Below, piece by piece: positions 1-7,513 of a DNA stretch of 64,000 nt; positions within the stretch are counted from its first letter, which is position 1; each line of letters starts with the position of its first letter. Both the position numbers and the translations under genes were made by a program. Below the pieces are notes generated by a model. That model saw only the letters and a program-made list of their open reading frames with translations. It was not told the origin of the DNA and searched no databases. Origin of the DNA: Rufibacter immobilis (lineage in GTDB: Bacteria > Bacteroidota > Bacteroidia > Cytophagales > Hymenobacteraceae); contig NZ_RJJE01000001.1 of NCBI RefSeq assembly GCF_003721565.1, positions 434,001 to 498,000 of the forward strand. The letters run 5' to 3'.

Positions 1-295
1 TGGTGTTCTCATACGCCACTAGCAGTGTTGCCGTCACGGTATCATACGCCAATGTACTTATGTTCACATCACTGAAGCCATCTGTACGGGAAAGGGTCTG
101 GAGCGTGTTCTCGTCTTTGATTAACCTGAAGAAGCCATCCTCTGTGGCGCAGTAAACCGAGGAAGGTGTTTCAGCCACGGCTTTGGCACGATGATTAGGC
201 ACATGGATCTGCCATGTGCCAATAGGGAGACTGCTGGTTTGCGCACCGGCTGCTACAGCCGCCAATAAGGCCATCCAAAGCATGCTCCATTTCAT
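1..295 (-). CDS. porZ: PorZ-like type IX secretion protein, N-terminal fragment
   Basis: The minus-strand reading frame starts at ATG 295 and runs off the left edge of the window, so only about the first 98 residues are present. It begins with a signal peptide (MKWSMLWMALLAAVAAGAQ) and continues with LPIGTWQIHVPNH, VYCATEDGFFRL and LSRTDGFSDVNISTLAYD. These phrases match the start of the first beta-propeller of PorZ. That family is a surface component of the type IX secretion system, which in Porphyromonas helps deliver A-LPS for anchoring of cargo proteins. A large cargo protein with a type A sorting domain is encoded at 16416, so the system is expected in this organism. Identification is by recalled motifs only. 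A generic two-component-regulator propeller protein is the main alternative. Confidence 0.75.
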   Translation of the reverse strand, partial: MKWSMLWMALLAAVAAGAQTSSLPIGTWQIHVPNHRAKAVAETPSSVYCATEDGFFRLIKDENTLQTLSRTDGFSDVNISTLAYDTVTATLLVAYENT

Positions 296-338
296 TAAAC
301 CTGAAGGCACCATACGTAAAGTTACACAGGATTCAAGA

Positions 339-375
339 CGTTTAGAGCCTGTTTTTCCGAAATTTGGGCTAAAAC
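339..375. repeat. palindromic intergenic repeat, copy 1 (degenerate)
   Basis: CGTTTAGAGCCTGTTTTTCC followed by a decayed right arm (GGGCTAAAAC). It lies between the start of porZ and the end of the UbiA-type gene, and is one of the most degenerate copies. Confidence 0.7.
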
Positions 376-427
376 ACAGCAGTTATCTCCTTTGCCGGAA
401 ACTCAGAACACCTCGTTTCGGCAAAGC

Positions 428-1276
428 TTAATGCAGCACGAGCATAGAACAGATGCCCGTGAGCATGATGACCTTACAAAGCCAGCTAAGATGGGTGAAC
501 TCTCTTTTCCTGTCGGCGAAGAAGAGTTGCCGTACCAGCACCAGCGTAGGCAGCACCACGCCCACAAAGAGATACCAGACAAACTGCGGTTCATGCTGGC
601 GCTCCAGCATCACAAAGCCCGTAAAAACCAGGAACAGCGCCAGCAGCAGATAGAGCACCCATTTGGTTTTAGGAATGCCTGCCACAATGGGCAAGGTTCG
701 GCACTGGAAAGAGGCATCGCCGCGCACATCTTCCATGTCTTTGATGATCTCGCGCACCAGTGAAATGAGAAACGCGAACATACCATAGGCCCAGGCCGCT
801 TTAGATGGCTGCCCCGCCTGTAACGGCACCACCAGCACCATGGCCGCCGAGAGCAGGGCAATGGTCACATTCCCTATCAGAGGGCGCTTCTTGAACTGGG
901 CAGAATACCCCCACAGCAGCAACGCCACCCCCAGCAGCACTAACGCAATGCGCCAGCCCAGCAGCAAGCCTAACACCACACCGGTGGCAGAGAGGTAGAG
1001 ATGGATCATCATGGCTTTGCGCCGGGTAAGGGTTTTGCCCACCACTACCCGTTCGGGCTTGTTGATGCGGTCAATCTTGAGGTCATAGTAATCATTGATG
1101 ATGTACCCCGCCGCCGCCACGCAGATAGTAGCCAGCAACAGCACCCCAAACGGCCATGACAGTGACTGCGCCAGGGAACGCTCCGGGAACACCAGGAACT
1201 TCCGGACCAGCACCTGCGCCAGCAGCATGATAACTAAATTAGGAACCCTTACCAGGGAGAGAAACTGCTTCACCAC
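428..1276 (-). CDS. UbiA-family prenyltransferase (geranylgeranylglycerol-phosphate geranylgeranyltransferase-like)
   Basis: This is a 282-residue polytopic membrane protein with about eight hydrophobic segments. Both Asp-rich motifs of the UbiA superfamily are visible: NDYYDLKID at residues 61-69 and DMEDVRGD at about 180-187. They bind the Mg2+-diphosphate of the prenyl donor. Bacteroidota homologues of this size, encoded near a KdsC-like HAD protein and a DUF2520 protein, are usually annotated as geranylgeranylglycerol-phosphate geranylgeranyltransferases, but the substrate cannot be read from the sequence. Other members of the family prenylate quinones or haem. It is on the same strand as kdsC and the DUF2520 gene, separated from them by the cold-shock gene and its terminator, so it probably has its own promoter. 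Confidence 0.85.
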   Translation of the reverse strand: MVKQFLSLVRVPNLVIMLLAQVLVRKFLVFPERSLAQSLSWPFGVLLLATICVAAAGYIINDYYDLKIDRINKPERVVVGKTLTRRKAMMIHLYLSATGVVLGLLLGWRIALVLLGVALLLWGYSAQFKKRPLIGNVTIALLSAAMVLVVPLQAGQPSKAAWAYGMFAFLISLVREIIKDMEDVRGDASFQCRTLPIVAGIPKTKWVLYLLLALFLVFTGFVMLERQHEPQFVWYLFVGVVLPTLVLVRQLFFADRKREFTHLSWLCKVIMLTGICSMLVLH

Positions 1277-1320
1277 TACACAAAGGAAAGCGGAAGTTAC
1301 GTTTAAATTACCACCTATGA

Positions 1321-1349
1321 AAAAAGCCCCTGGGGTGCAGGGGCTTTTG
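1321..1349 (-). terminator. intrinsic terminator of the cold-shock gene
   Basis: Read on the minus strand, AAAGCCCCTG-CACCC-CAGGGGCTTTTTT forms a GC-rich hairpin followed by a T run, about 40 bases past the stop codon of the cold-shock gene. Confidence 0.88.
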
Positions 1350-1386
1350 AGGGGAATACAAAATGAGTTATGAGAACGTAGAAGTG

Positions 1387-1581
1387 TTAGATCTTCTTAA
1401 CGTTAACGGCATTGATGCCTTTTTTACCTTCTTTGGTGTCGAACTCTACTTTGTCGTGCTGTTGGATCTGGATACCGTTGAGGCCTGTAATGTGTACAAA
1501 GAAATCCTCATTGGTGGCTTCTTCTGTGATAAAGCCGTAGCCTTTGGATTCGTTGAAGAATTTAACAGTTCCTGTTTTCAT
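1387..1581 (-). CDS. cspA: cold-shock domain protein
   Basis: A 64-residue single cold-shock domain (OB fold) that binds single-stranded RNA or DNA and acts as an RNA chaperone. RNP1 is KGYGFI (13-18) and RNP2 is FFVHI (27-31). Length and start are typical of the family. Downstream is a strong intrinsic terminator, and upstream is an AT-rich stretch of about 105 bases (1582-1690), the kind of leader often seen before csp genes. The gene therefore looks monocistronic. Whether it responds to cold or is constitutive cannot be told from the sequence. Confidence 0.95.
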   Translation of the reverse strand: MKTGTVKFFNESKGYGFITEEATNEDFFVHITGLNGIQIQQHDKVEFDTKEGKKGINAVNVKKI

Positions 1582-1692
1582 AAAAATTTAAAAATTGAAA
1601 TAATGAATGATTCTGTAAATATATGATTATTATATAAAATTCAAACTTTATTTACAAAATATTGAAACTAATTAGAAAAGGGCATATTTGGC
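1582..1692 (-). promoter_or_regulatory. AT-rich leader/promoter region of the cold-shock gene
   Basis: About 110 bases of very AT-rich sequence separate the cold-shock start codon from the end of kdsC. It must hold the promoter and 5' leader. On the minus strand TATTTTG is a possible -7 element, but no -33 element is convincing. Confidence 0.45.
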
Positions 1693-2187
1693 CTACCACT
1701 TCTTCTGCAGTTTCATCACCATTTCAATGAGTTCACGCACGGCTCCCTTGCCGCCTTCCGCTGAGGCCACGTACTGACTGATGTCACAGATATCAATCGC
1801 GGCATCTGCCGGGCACGCTGAAATTCCGCAGTGCTGCATCACTTCCAGGTCAGGCATGTCATCGCCCATGAACACGACGGTGTCTGGGTCAATGCCGTAA
1901 TAGTAGGCGTAATTCTGGAACGTGTCCAGCTTGTTCTCCACCCCCAGGTAAATGTCTTTCACATCCAGAGACTCCAGCCGCTTGCGTACCCCAGGTTCGT
2001 TCCTTCCCGAGATAATGGCTACCCGGTACCCTTTCTTGAGGGCGTGTCTAATGGCGTACCCATCCTTGATGTTGAAGGCGCGGGCTTGCTCTCCGGTAGA
2101 GAAACATAACAAGGAGCCGTCTGTCAAGACGCCATCCACGTCAAAGATAAAGGTGGTGATGTTCTTGAAATCTGGAAGAGCTTGCAT
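1693..2187 (-). CDS. kdsC: 3-deoxy-D-manno-octulosonate-8-phosphate phosphatase (HAD family, KdsC-like)
   Basis: A 164-residue C0-type HAD phosphatase that removes phosphate from KDO-8-phosphate in lipopolysaccharide core synthesis. HAD motif I is DVDGVLTDG (16-24), with the TDG signature of the KdsC family. Motif IV is GDDMPD (about 108-113). I chose ATG 2187. The frame stays open upstream to 2262, but that extension only reads through palindromic repeat copy 2 and gives an artefactual RLAPVFPKTGAKR peptide. The DUF2520 gene is upstream on the same strand, a common Bacteroidota neighbour, here separated from it by fdx and iscX. Confidence 0.9.
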   Translation of the reverse strand: MQALPDFKNITTFIFDVDGVLTDGSLLCFSTGEQARAFNIKDGYAIRHALKKGYRVAIISGRNEPGVRKRLESLDVKDIYLGVENKLDTFQNYAYYYGIDPDTVVFMGDDMPDLEVMQHCGISACPADAAIDICDISQYVASAEGGKGAVRELIEMVMKLQKKW

Positions 2188-2218
2188 GGCTATTGCGTCA
2201 AGAGGGTGAGAACTTGTA

Positions 2219-2262
2219 TTGCGTTTAGCGCCCGTTTTTGGAAAAACAGGCGCTAAACGCAA
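2219..2262. repeat. palindromic intergenic repeat, copy 2
   Basis: A near-perfect inverted repeat with 22-base arms (TTGCGTTTAGCGCC... / ...GGCGCTAAACGCAA) and one G-T mismatch. It lies between iscX and kdsC. Confidence 0.92.
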
Positions 2263-2274
2263 AGGTATATGTTG

Positions 2275-2514
2275 CTATTGGTTATCGCGCCACTCGTACA
2301 CCCACTTGGCCTGGATCTGCTCCAGGTGCCCTTCGTTGGCTTCTTCGCGTTTGCCTTCAAAATTAGGCAGTGACAATACCCATTCAATCAGATCAGTGAA
2401 CCGAATGCGGTAGATCTTGTTCTCGGAGAACTCATCGCCAAACTTTTCATACAGCGCCATGGCTATGTCTTCATGGTCGCTCCACTTCATGGGTGGCTCG
2501 TATAGATTGCTCAT
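2275..2514 (-). CDS. iscX: IscX-like Fe-S assembly protein
   Basis: A 79-residue acidic protein with the IscX signature: MKWSDHEDIAMALYEKFGD, a central IRFTDLIEWVLSLP and a C-terminal IQAKWVYEWRDN. IscX modulates iron-sulfur cluster assembly by binding IscS and iron. I chose the ATG at 2514 (MSNLYEPP...). A longer frame to 2598 runs back into the ferredoxin gene and is not credible. The gene follows fdx by 11 bases, so the two are surely co-transcribed, as in the E. coli isc operon. No iscS, iscU or hsc genes are in the window. Confidence 0.92.
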   Translation of the reverse strand: MSNLYEPPMKWSDHEDIAMALYEKFGDEFSENKIYRIRFTDLIEWVLSLPNFEGKREEANEGHLEQIQAKWVYEWRDNQ

Positions 2515-2525
2515 ATCTTTCTTGA

Positions 2526-2855
2526 TTAATGCCCTAAGAAATCTTGTTTTGGAATGGTAATGACCAAATCCTGACCGCCCTGGATCACGCACTGGCAACC
2601 CAGGCGCGAGTTGATGCGCGGGTTAACGGCGCGGTCAATGTAATCTTCTTCTTTGTCGGTGATCTCGGGCAGGTCATCCATCCCGCTTTCCACGTACACG
2701 TGGCAGGTGCTGCAGCCGCACACGCCGCCGCAGTTGTGCTGTAACTGGATACCGTTGTTCAAGGCCACGTCTAGCACAGACTCGCCTTCTGCCCCTAAAT
2801 GGGTTTCATCTGGCTTGCCGTCCTCAAACTTATATGTAACGTTAACTACTTTCAT
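2526..2855 (-). CDS. fdx: 2Fe-2S ferredoxin (ISC/adrenodoxin type)
   Basis: A 109-residue ferredoxin. Cluster ligands are C42, C48, C51 and C87, giving the adrenodoxin-type spacing C-x5-C-x2-C-x35-C within NCGGVCGCSTC and RLGCQC. It is an electron carrier, in ISC systems supplying electrons for Fe-S cluster assembly. iscX follows 11 bases downstream, which supports the ISC role. The start is an ATG with a clean N-terminal beta strand (MKVVNVTYKF). Confidence 0.93.
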   Translation of the reverse strand: MKVVNVTYKFEDGKPDETHLGAEGESVLDVALNNGIQLQHNCGGVCGCSTCHVYVESGMDDLPEITDKEEDYIDRAVNPRINSRLGCQCVIQGGQDLVITIPKQDFLGH

Positions 2856-2969
2856 TCTTGCAGTGCTTTAAGAATGCAAAGGTAGGCATAGAGACGCCCT
2901 TATCAAAACCGCCGTTTTCCCCTCCAGGAAACCTACGCGAAGTATACTCAGCAGTTGAGCGGCTAAATT

Positions 2970-3752
2970 CTAGGCCTTCTCCTTCTGGTCCTGAATGCTT
3001 TGGGTGATTTCCTCATACAGCTGCCGGTACTGGGGCATTGTCTCCAACAACTGCAGGTGTGCCTGTATAGTGGAAAAATCGCCGCGCTGGGCGGGGCCGG
3101 TCTGCACCGTGAACGGCGGAAAGAGAAACGCTTTCTGCATGGTCTCGCGCACCAATGGCTCCAGCAAGTCTGTGGGCAGCGCTGCCCGCTGTAAGATGTC
3201 CTGCGCCACTCCCCAGAGGTGGTTGGTGAAATTACAGGCAAACACGGCCGCTAAATGCAACTGCTTCCGCGCCGGACCAGCCAATAGCACTACCTTCCTG
3301 CTCAGGCGTTGAGCCAACGCCTCTAAACTCTGCTCTGCCTCCTTTGTAGAACCCTCCAAGCAAATGGGAATATCCGTCCATTCTACTGTCTTTTCTTTGC
3401 TGAACGTCTGCAATGGGTAGAACACGCCTGTCTGCCCACCAGTTAAACCTGCCAGCGCCTCCAGCGGCTGAGTCCCCGATGTATGGGCCACTACGGCTCC
3501 CGCTGGAACGTCCATTTGCGCCGCTACCTCTGGCAATGCCTGGTCTGCCACAGCCATGAGATAAATGTCTGCCTTGGGAGCCTGTAAAAAGTCTAACGAA
3601 TCTGTGACATGTACGCCCCCCCGCTCAGCGGCTAGCTTCTGGGCCGCACTTAGGGTACGGCTGTAAACGACGGCTATCTCAACGCCTGCCTTCCAAAAGC
3701 CCTTTACTAAATGTGTAGCCACGTTCCCGGACCCTATGATTCCTACTTTCAT
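2970..3752 (-). CDS. Rossmann-fold oxidoreductase-like protein with DUF2520 domain
   Basis: A 260-residue protein. The N-terminus has a dinucleotide-binding loop, GIIGSGNVATH (4-14), as in NADP-dependent F420 reductase and pyrroline-carboxylate reductase relatives. The C-terminal half (about 125-250) matches the DUF2520 domain, with LHLAAVFACNFTNHL. The substrate is unknown. In many Bacteroidota this gene precedes kdsC and a UbiA-type gene. Here fdx and iscX lie between. Confidence 0.85.
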   Translation of the reverse strand: MKVGIIGSGNVATHLVKGFWKAGVEIAVVYSRTLSAAQKLAAERGGVHVTDSLDFLQAPKADIYLMAVADQALPEVAAQMDVPAGAVVAHTSGTQPLEALAGLTGGQTGVFYPLQTFSKEKTVEWTDIPICLEGSTKEAEQSLEALAQRLSRKVVLLAGPARKQLHLAAVFACNFTNHLWGVAQDILQRAALPTDLLEPLVRETMQKAFLFPPFTVQTGPAQRGDFSTIQAHLQLLETMPQYRQLYEEITQSIQDQKEKA

Positions 3753-3808
3753 ACAGAAGCTTGTTTTGCGCCAAAGGTAAGACTTAGCTCAGATGTAAAG
3801 AAGACCTT

Positions 3809-3847
3809 GCGTTTAGCAGCCGTTTTTCCGAAATCAGCCTCCAAACA
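3809..3847. repeat. palindromic intergenic repeat, copy 3 (right arm decayed)
   Basis: The left arm GCGTTTAGCAGCCGTTTTTC is intact and the right arm is degenerate (AGCCTCCAAAC). It lies between ccmF and the DUF2520 gene. Confidence 0.8.
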
Positions 3848-3855
3848 ACCTAAAA

Positions 3856-3896
3856 GAAAAAGGGGTGAAGGATTTGAAAATCCCTCACCCCTTTTT
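3856..3896 (-). terminator. intrinsic terminator after ccmF
   Basis: GAAAAAGGGGTGAAGGATT and its near-complement AATCCCTCACCCCTTTTTC form a long hairpin with A and T runs on the two sides. It is just past the ccmF stop and would also work in the other direction. Confidence 0.85.
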
Positions 3897-3916
3897 CTGA
3901 AGATGATCTAAGAAGA

Positions 3917-6511
3917 TTAAGCGAGCTGCTTCTCCCTTTTCACAGATACTTTGCTGGTCACAGCTTTGGTATTGCCTTTTCCGTCTTTGTAGTGGCGAAC
4001 AATGGCCATCACAAATCCAAGCGACATTACTAAAGTGCCAATCCACAGGATGCTGATGAAGGGCTTCTCCATAGCTTTGAGGATGATGTAGTCTTTCTGG
4101 GTGGTATTGATCCCGATGGTCATGATGCCCTTCTCAGGGTTGATGTTCATTAACAGGATACGCATTCCCAGATCTTCAATCTCTTCGGGCACCTGCCCCA
4201 CCATCCGGTCTCTGATGGCGTAGATGGGGTGTGCATGGTAGGTATGGCGCTCTCCCAACACCTGCATGTTGGCCTGTACCGCTATATCTCCGGCGCCAAG
4301 GTTCAGCAGCAGGGTGTCTTTGGCAGGCTCAATGCCGTGCAGTACCGCTACATAGTCATTGATGAAGATAGTATCGCCAATTTTCACCTGGAATTCCTTC
4401 AGCTCGCTCCACTCTTTCTCTTCATTCTCAGGCGGAGTGGCAGAAACGTGGGTGTACAGGTCATGGGTTCCAAACATCTTCACGTCTGGCGAAGCCAAAA
4501 GTCCCATCTGTGGGTTAGCCTGTGCCCTTGGGTATAAGGTGAAGACTTTCTCGGTTTCCCGGTTCTTGAATTCTACCTCATAATACGTGTTCTCTGGGTA
4601 AATCTCTACGGTGTCGCCGGCGGTAAACAAGACTTTTTCTCCATCTTTCAGCGGACCGCGGGCAATGGCTTTGAATTCGTCATCAATCCGGATCAGGCGC
4701 TGCTTGTTCACATAGTCTGGCACATCCTTCACTTCCAGAAACTGCCCTTTGTAGGTTACTTTATAGGGGCCCATGTCAGTGGCAGCGTTACGCCACAGCA
4801 GCACGTTATCACGGTTAATTTCATCCCCGAACTCACGGGCGTACACCATGCCAGACATGTTGGTGGAGATAATGTTGGAGTAACCCGAAGAGAACAGAAT
4901 ACCCAGCAGCATGAGGGCAACTCCAATGTGGGCCACGGCACCACCGGCAATAGAAACGTTCTTTCTGAGCACCCCAAAAAGGATAGCTAGGTTGCTGAAC
5001 ACCGCATATAAAGAGGTGGCCAAAAGCAAAATGTAAGACGGATTATCAATGCGTTCTATGTAGTCCATTTTGCTCAACAGCAGGATAAGGCTGGTGAACA
5101 GCGCCGTTAAGATGAGCGGCAAGATGAACACTTCAGAAAGCTTGGCACCGCTGTTCTGCTTGCGCCACCACAGCAACTGCCCCGTACCGCTCAAGATAGC
5201 GATGGCAATTCCCATCCACATCTGGAACTTGGTGTAGTGTGCAATCTGGTCGGCGGGCAGGGCTACGTTGGTTTTCACGCCAATAAAGCCCATGAAAGAA
5301 TTATATACCGGAATGGAAGTGGTTACCAGTACCTGGAACGCACCTAAGCAAAGTACGGCGGCACCCACAAACACCCAGAACTCACCGGAGTAGGTAGCAA
5401 TTTCTTTCTCAGTAACCGGAATCTTTTTCCAGCGGTACACCAACAGACCAATGGCCAGCACAAAGAACGCAGCCAGGTAGGTGAACAACTGCCCAGATAA
5501 GCCCAGGTCAGTGAAGGAGTGGACGGAGGCATTACCTAAGATACCGCTTCTGGTTAAGAAGGTAGCATATAACACCAACAGGAAAGAAGAAATGAACAGG
5601 ATGAACGTGGCACGCAAAGCGGTTCTGCTTTTACGATAGGCCAGCAAGGTATGGATAGCCCCCACCAGCACCAACCACGGAATATACACTGCGTTTTCTA
5701 CCGGATCCCAGTTCCAGTAGCCACCAAAGTTCAGGGTTTCATATGCCCAGTAGGCTCCCATCATGATCCCAATGCCCAATACCACGGCGGCAAACAAGCC
5801 CCAGGGCAAAGCGGGTTTAGTCCAGGAAGAGAATTCTTTTTTCCAGAGACCGGCAATGGCAAACGCAAAAGGTACCAAGGTGGCGGCAAAGCCCAGGAAC
5901 AGCACCGGCGGGTGAATCACCATCCAGTAGTTCTGCAGGAGCGGGTTAAGGCCGGTACCATCTTTCGGCACGAAGTTGGGGTCCATCTGGAACACTGGGG
6001 CATCGGTCATGAAATCGCGCATGAGGATGAACGGCGAGGAACCAATCTTCAGGTCACCAATCACCACCCCCAGAATCATGGAGGTCAGGAACAGCTGCAC
6101 AAAAGAGAAAACAGCCATCACCGGGCTTTCCCATTTCTTACCGGCATACTTGATGAGCACCAAGCCCAGCAGCGCGTGCCAGAAAATCCAGAGGAGGAAA
6201 GACCCTTCCTGCCCTTCCCAGAAGCAGGAAATCATGTAATGCACCGGCAAGTGGTTAGACGAGTGACTCCACGCGTAGTGGTACTCGTAGCGGTGCTCGT
6301 AAATGATGTTGAAAAGACAGAAGATAACTCCAAAAACAGCCAACACGTGCACAAGGAAGGCGCCGCGGGCTAATTTCTTCCAAGCGGCCTGCTCAGAATC
6401 CAAGGCATTGCCATTGGCGGCAAAGGAAAAAGAGAACGAAGAAACAAGCGCCGTCACAAACGCGATAATGACGCTGTAGTGCCCTAAATCACCAATTAAA
6501 GTATTAACCAT
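3917..6511 (-). CDS. ccmF: CcmF-type cytochrome c haem lyase subunit (CcsA/CcmF family)
   Basis: An integral membrane protein of about 864 residues with many hydrophobic segments. It carries the CcmF hallmarks WEGQEGSFLLW (98-108), the NPLLQNYWMVIHPP stretch (189-202) and the tryptophan-rich haem-handling motif WNWDPVEN (266-273). It attaches haem to apocytochrome c on the periplasmic side. A soluble periplasmic region sits near the C-terminus (about 600-810), making it longer than proteobacterial CcmF (about 650) but in line with Bacteroidota versions. I chose ATG 6511 (MVNTLIGDLGHYS). The open frame to 6562 reads through a TCTTGAGTC repeat. It is the last gene of the minus-strand ccmBCDEF set. 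Confidence 0.93.
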   Translation of the reverse strand: MVNTLIGDLGHYSVIIAFVTALVSSFSFSFAANGNALDSEQAAWKKLARGAFLVHVLAVFGVIFCLFNIIYEHRYEYHYAWSHSSNHLPVHYMISCFWEGQEGSFLLWIFWHALLGLVLIKYAGKKWESPVMAVFSFVQLFLTSMILGVVIGDLKIGSSPFILMRDFMTDAPVFQMDPNFVPKDGTGLNPLLQNYWMVIHPPVLFLGFAATLVPFAFAIAGLWKKEFSSWTKPALPWGLFAAVVLGIGIMMGAYWAYETLNFGGYWNWDPVENAVYIPWLVLVGAIHTLLAYRKSRTALRATFILFISSFLLVLYATFLTRSGILGNASVHSFTDLGLSGQLFTYLAAFFVLAIGLLVYRWKKIPVTEKEIATYSGEFWVFVGAAVLCLGAFQVLVTTSIPVYNSFMGFIGVKTNVALPADQIAHYTKFQMWMGIAIAILSGTGQLLWWRKQNSGAKLSEVFILPLILTALFTSLILLLSKMDYIERIDNPSYILLLATSLYAVFSNLAILFGVLRKNVSIAGGAVAHIGVALMLLGILFSSGYSNIISTNMSGMVYAREFGDEINRDNVLLWRNAATDMGPYKVTYKGQFLEVKDVPDYVNKQRLIRIDDEFKAIARGPLKDGEKVLFTAGDTVEIYPENTYYEVEFKNRETEKVFTLYPRAQANPQMGLLASPDVKMFGTHDLYTHVSATPPENEEKEWSELKEFQVKIGDTIFINDYVAVLHGIEPAKDTLLLNLGAGDIAVQANMQVLGERHTYHAHPIYAIRDRMVGQVPEEIEDLGMRILLMNINPEKGIMTIGINTTQKDYIILKAMEKPFISILWIGTLVMSLGFVMAIVRHYKDGKGNTKAVTSKVSVKREKQLA

Positions 6512-6516
6512 TATAA

Positions 6517-6661
6517 AGAGTCTTGAGTCTTGAGTTCTAAGTCTTGAGTCTGAAATACCCAAATCCAGAACGATTCACTCAGGTAAATAAACAATAACAC
6601 AACTAAGTACAGGCTTGGCTTGAATAATTCAACTCAGGACTCAAGACTCTGCACTAGGACT
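6517..6661. repeat. AGTCTTGAGTC tandem and inverted repeat region between ccmE and ccmF
   Basis: The stretch 6517-6553 contains three to four tandem copies of a TCTTGAGT heptamer-like unit. Its inverse, GACTCAAGACTCT (6638-6650), lies about 110 bases away and matches AGAGTCTTGAGTC (6518-6530) over 13 bases. The region spans the ccmE-ccmF gap and the leader of ccmF. It is unrelated to the GCGTTTAG palindromes. It may be a small mobile or slippage-prone element. No function is claimed. Confidence 0.6.
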
Positions 6662-6665
6662 ATAG

Positions 6666-7091
6666 TTAGAGGCTTGCTGTCTCTGCCTTTACTTCGTTTT
6701 CAGTGTATTTAGAAGGGCACTTAAGCAATATTTTGTCGGCCACGAAGGTATTGCCCTGCATGTTACCAGTGATTACCACTTGCTCAGAACGGTCAAAATC
6801 CTGTGGCTTGGGGCTGTAATACACCACCTGCTGCTCTACCCGGTTGGTGTCTACCAATACAAAAGAGAAATAATTGGGGTCCAGCACAGGGTCATACTTC
6901 ATGCCTACGATATGGCCCTGGGCATCTTTCTTGAGGCGGCCCACCACGTGCACTTTGGTGTCATCGCCTTCTTTGGCGCGGGCCTGGGCTTCAGAGAAAG
7001 GCACATAAACGCTGGCGTCTGAGGCCGTAGACATAATGATCATGATCGCCACCGCAATGACTAAAATCCCGACAATGTGTACTCTTTTCAT
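6666..7091 (-). CDS. ccmE: CcmE haem chaperone, CxxxY variant
   Basis: A 141-residue protein with one N-terminal membrane anchor (about 5-22) and a periplasmic OB-fold domain. CcmE holds haem covalently and passes it to CcmF. The classical haem-binding motif HxxxY is replaced by CPSKY, with C125 and Y129. The cysteine variant of CcmE is known from archaea and some Desulfovibrio, so the protein is likely functional with a different haem link. It sits between ccmD and ccmF in the minus-strand operon. Confidence 0.9.
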   Translation of the reverse strand: MKRVHIVGILVIAVAIMIIMSTASDASVYVPFSEAQARAKEGDDTKVHVVGRLKKDAQGHIVGMKYDPVLDPNYFSFVLVDTNRVEQQVVYYSPKPQDFDRSEQVVITGNMQGNTFVADKILLKCPSKYTENEVKAETASL

Positions 7092-7192
7092 AGGTTATTC
7101 AAGCTTGGGCAGATTTTGCACCGCCCCTTTAACAACACTTATTTAAAATTAAATCCGTTCCCGGCATTTTTCTGGCTGCCGGAAGCACTTTT

Positions 7193-7232
7193 CCGTTTAG
7201 GGCCTCTTTTTCCAAAAACAGCCCCTAAACAG
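7193..7232. repeat. palindromic intergenic repeat, copy 4
   Basis: CCGTTTAGGGCCTCTTTTTC - CAAAAACAGCCCCTAAACAG. It is moderately conserved, and lies between ccmE and ccmD. Confidence 0.85.
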
Positions 7233-7234
7233 AT

Positions 7235-7513
7235 TTATTGCCGAAGCTCACGCTCTAACCGGCCAATTTTTTTATCCAGATTGATGAGATAGAACAGAAC
7301 GCCCAGCAGAACGCTCACCAATACCACCACCACAATGTAGATTTTACCGTCCTGGCGCATGACATCGGCCATCTCAGGTTGAGAGGCGGCAGGCGCCTGC
7401 GAAGAAAACTCAACGGTAGACATCTGCTCCGGGGCAGACTGCGCCGCCGCAGGAGTAGAGAAAGCAGCCGCCCACGTGAGGAGCAGCATCAGGAGCCACT
7501 TATGCATTTTCAT
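7235..7513 (-). CDS. ccmD: CcmD-family small membrane protein
   Basis: A 92-residue protein with an N-terminal signal peptide, a low-complexity A/P/S/Q linker and one C-terminal membrane helix (about 58-78). The helix is followed by NLDKKIGRLERELRQ, the helix-plus-basic-tail layout of CcmD. CcmD helps release haem-loaded CcmE from the CcmABC complex. Its start overlaps the end of ccmC by 14 bases, which fixes it in the operon. Bacteroidota CcmD proteins are longer than the proteobacterial form because of the signal peptide and linker. Confidence 0.75.
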   Translation of the reverse strand: MKMHKWLLMLLLTWAAAFSTPAAAQSAPEQMSTVEFSSQAPAASQPEMADVMRQDGKIYIVVVVLVSVLLGVLFYLINLDKKIGRLERELRQ

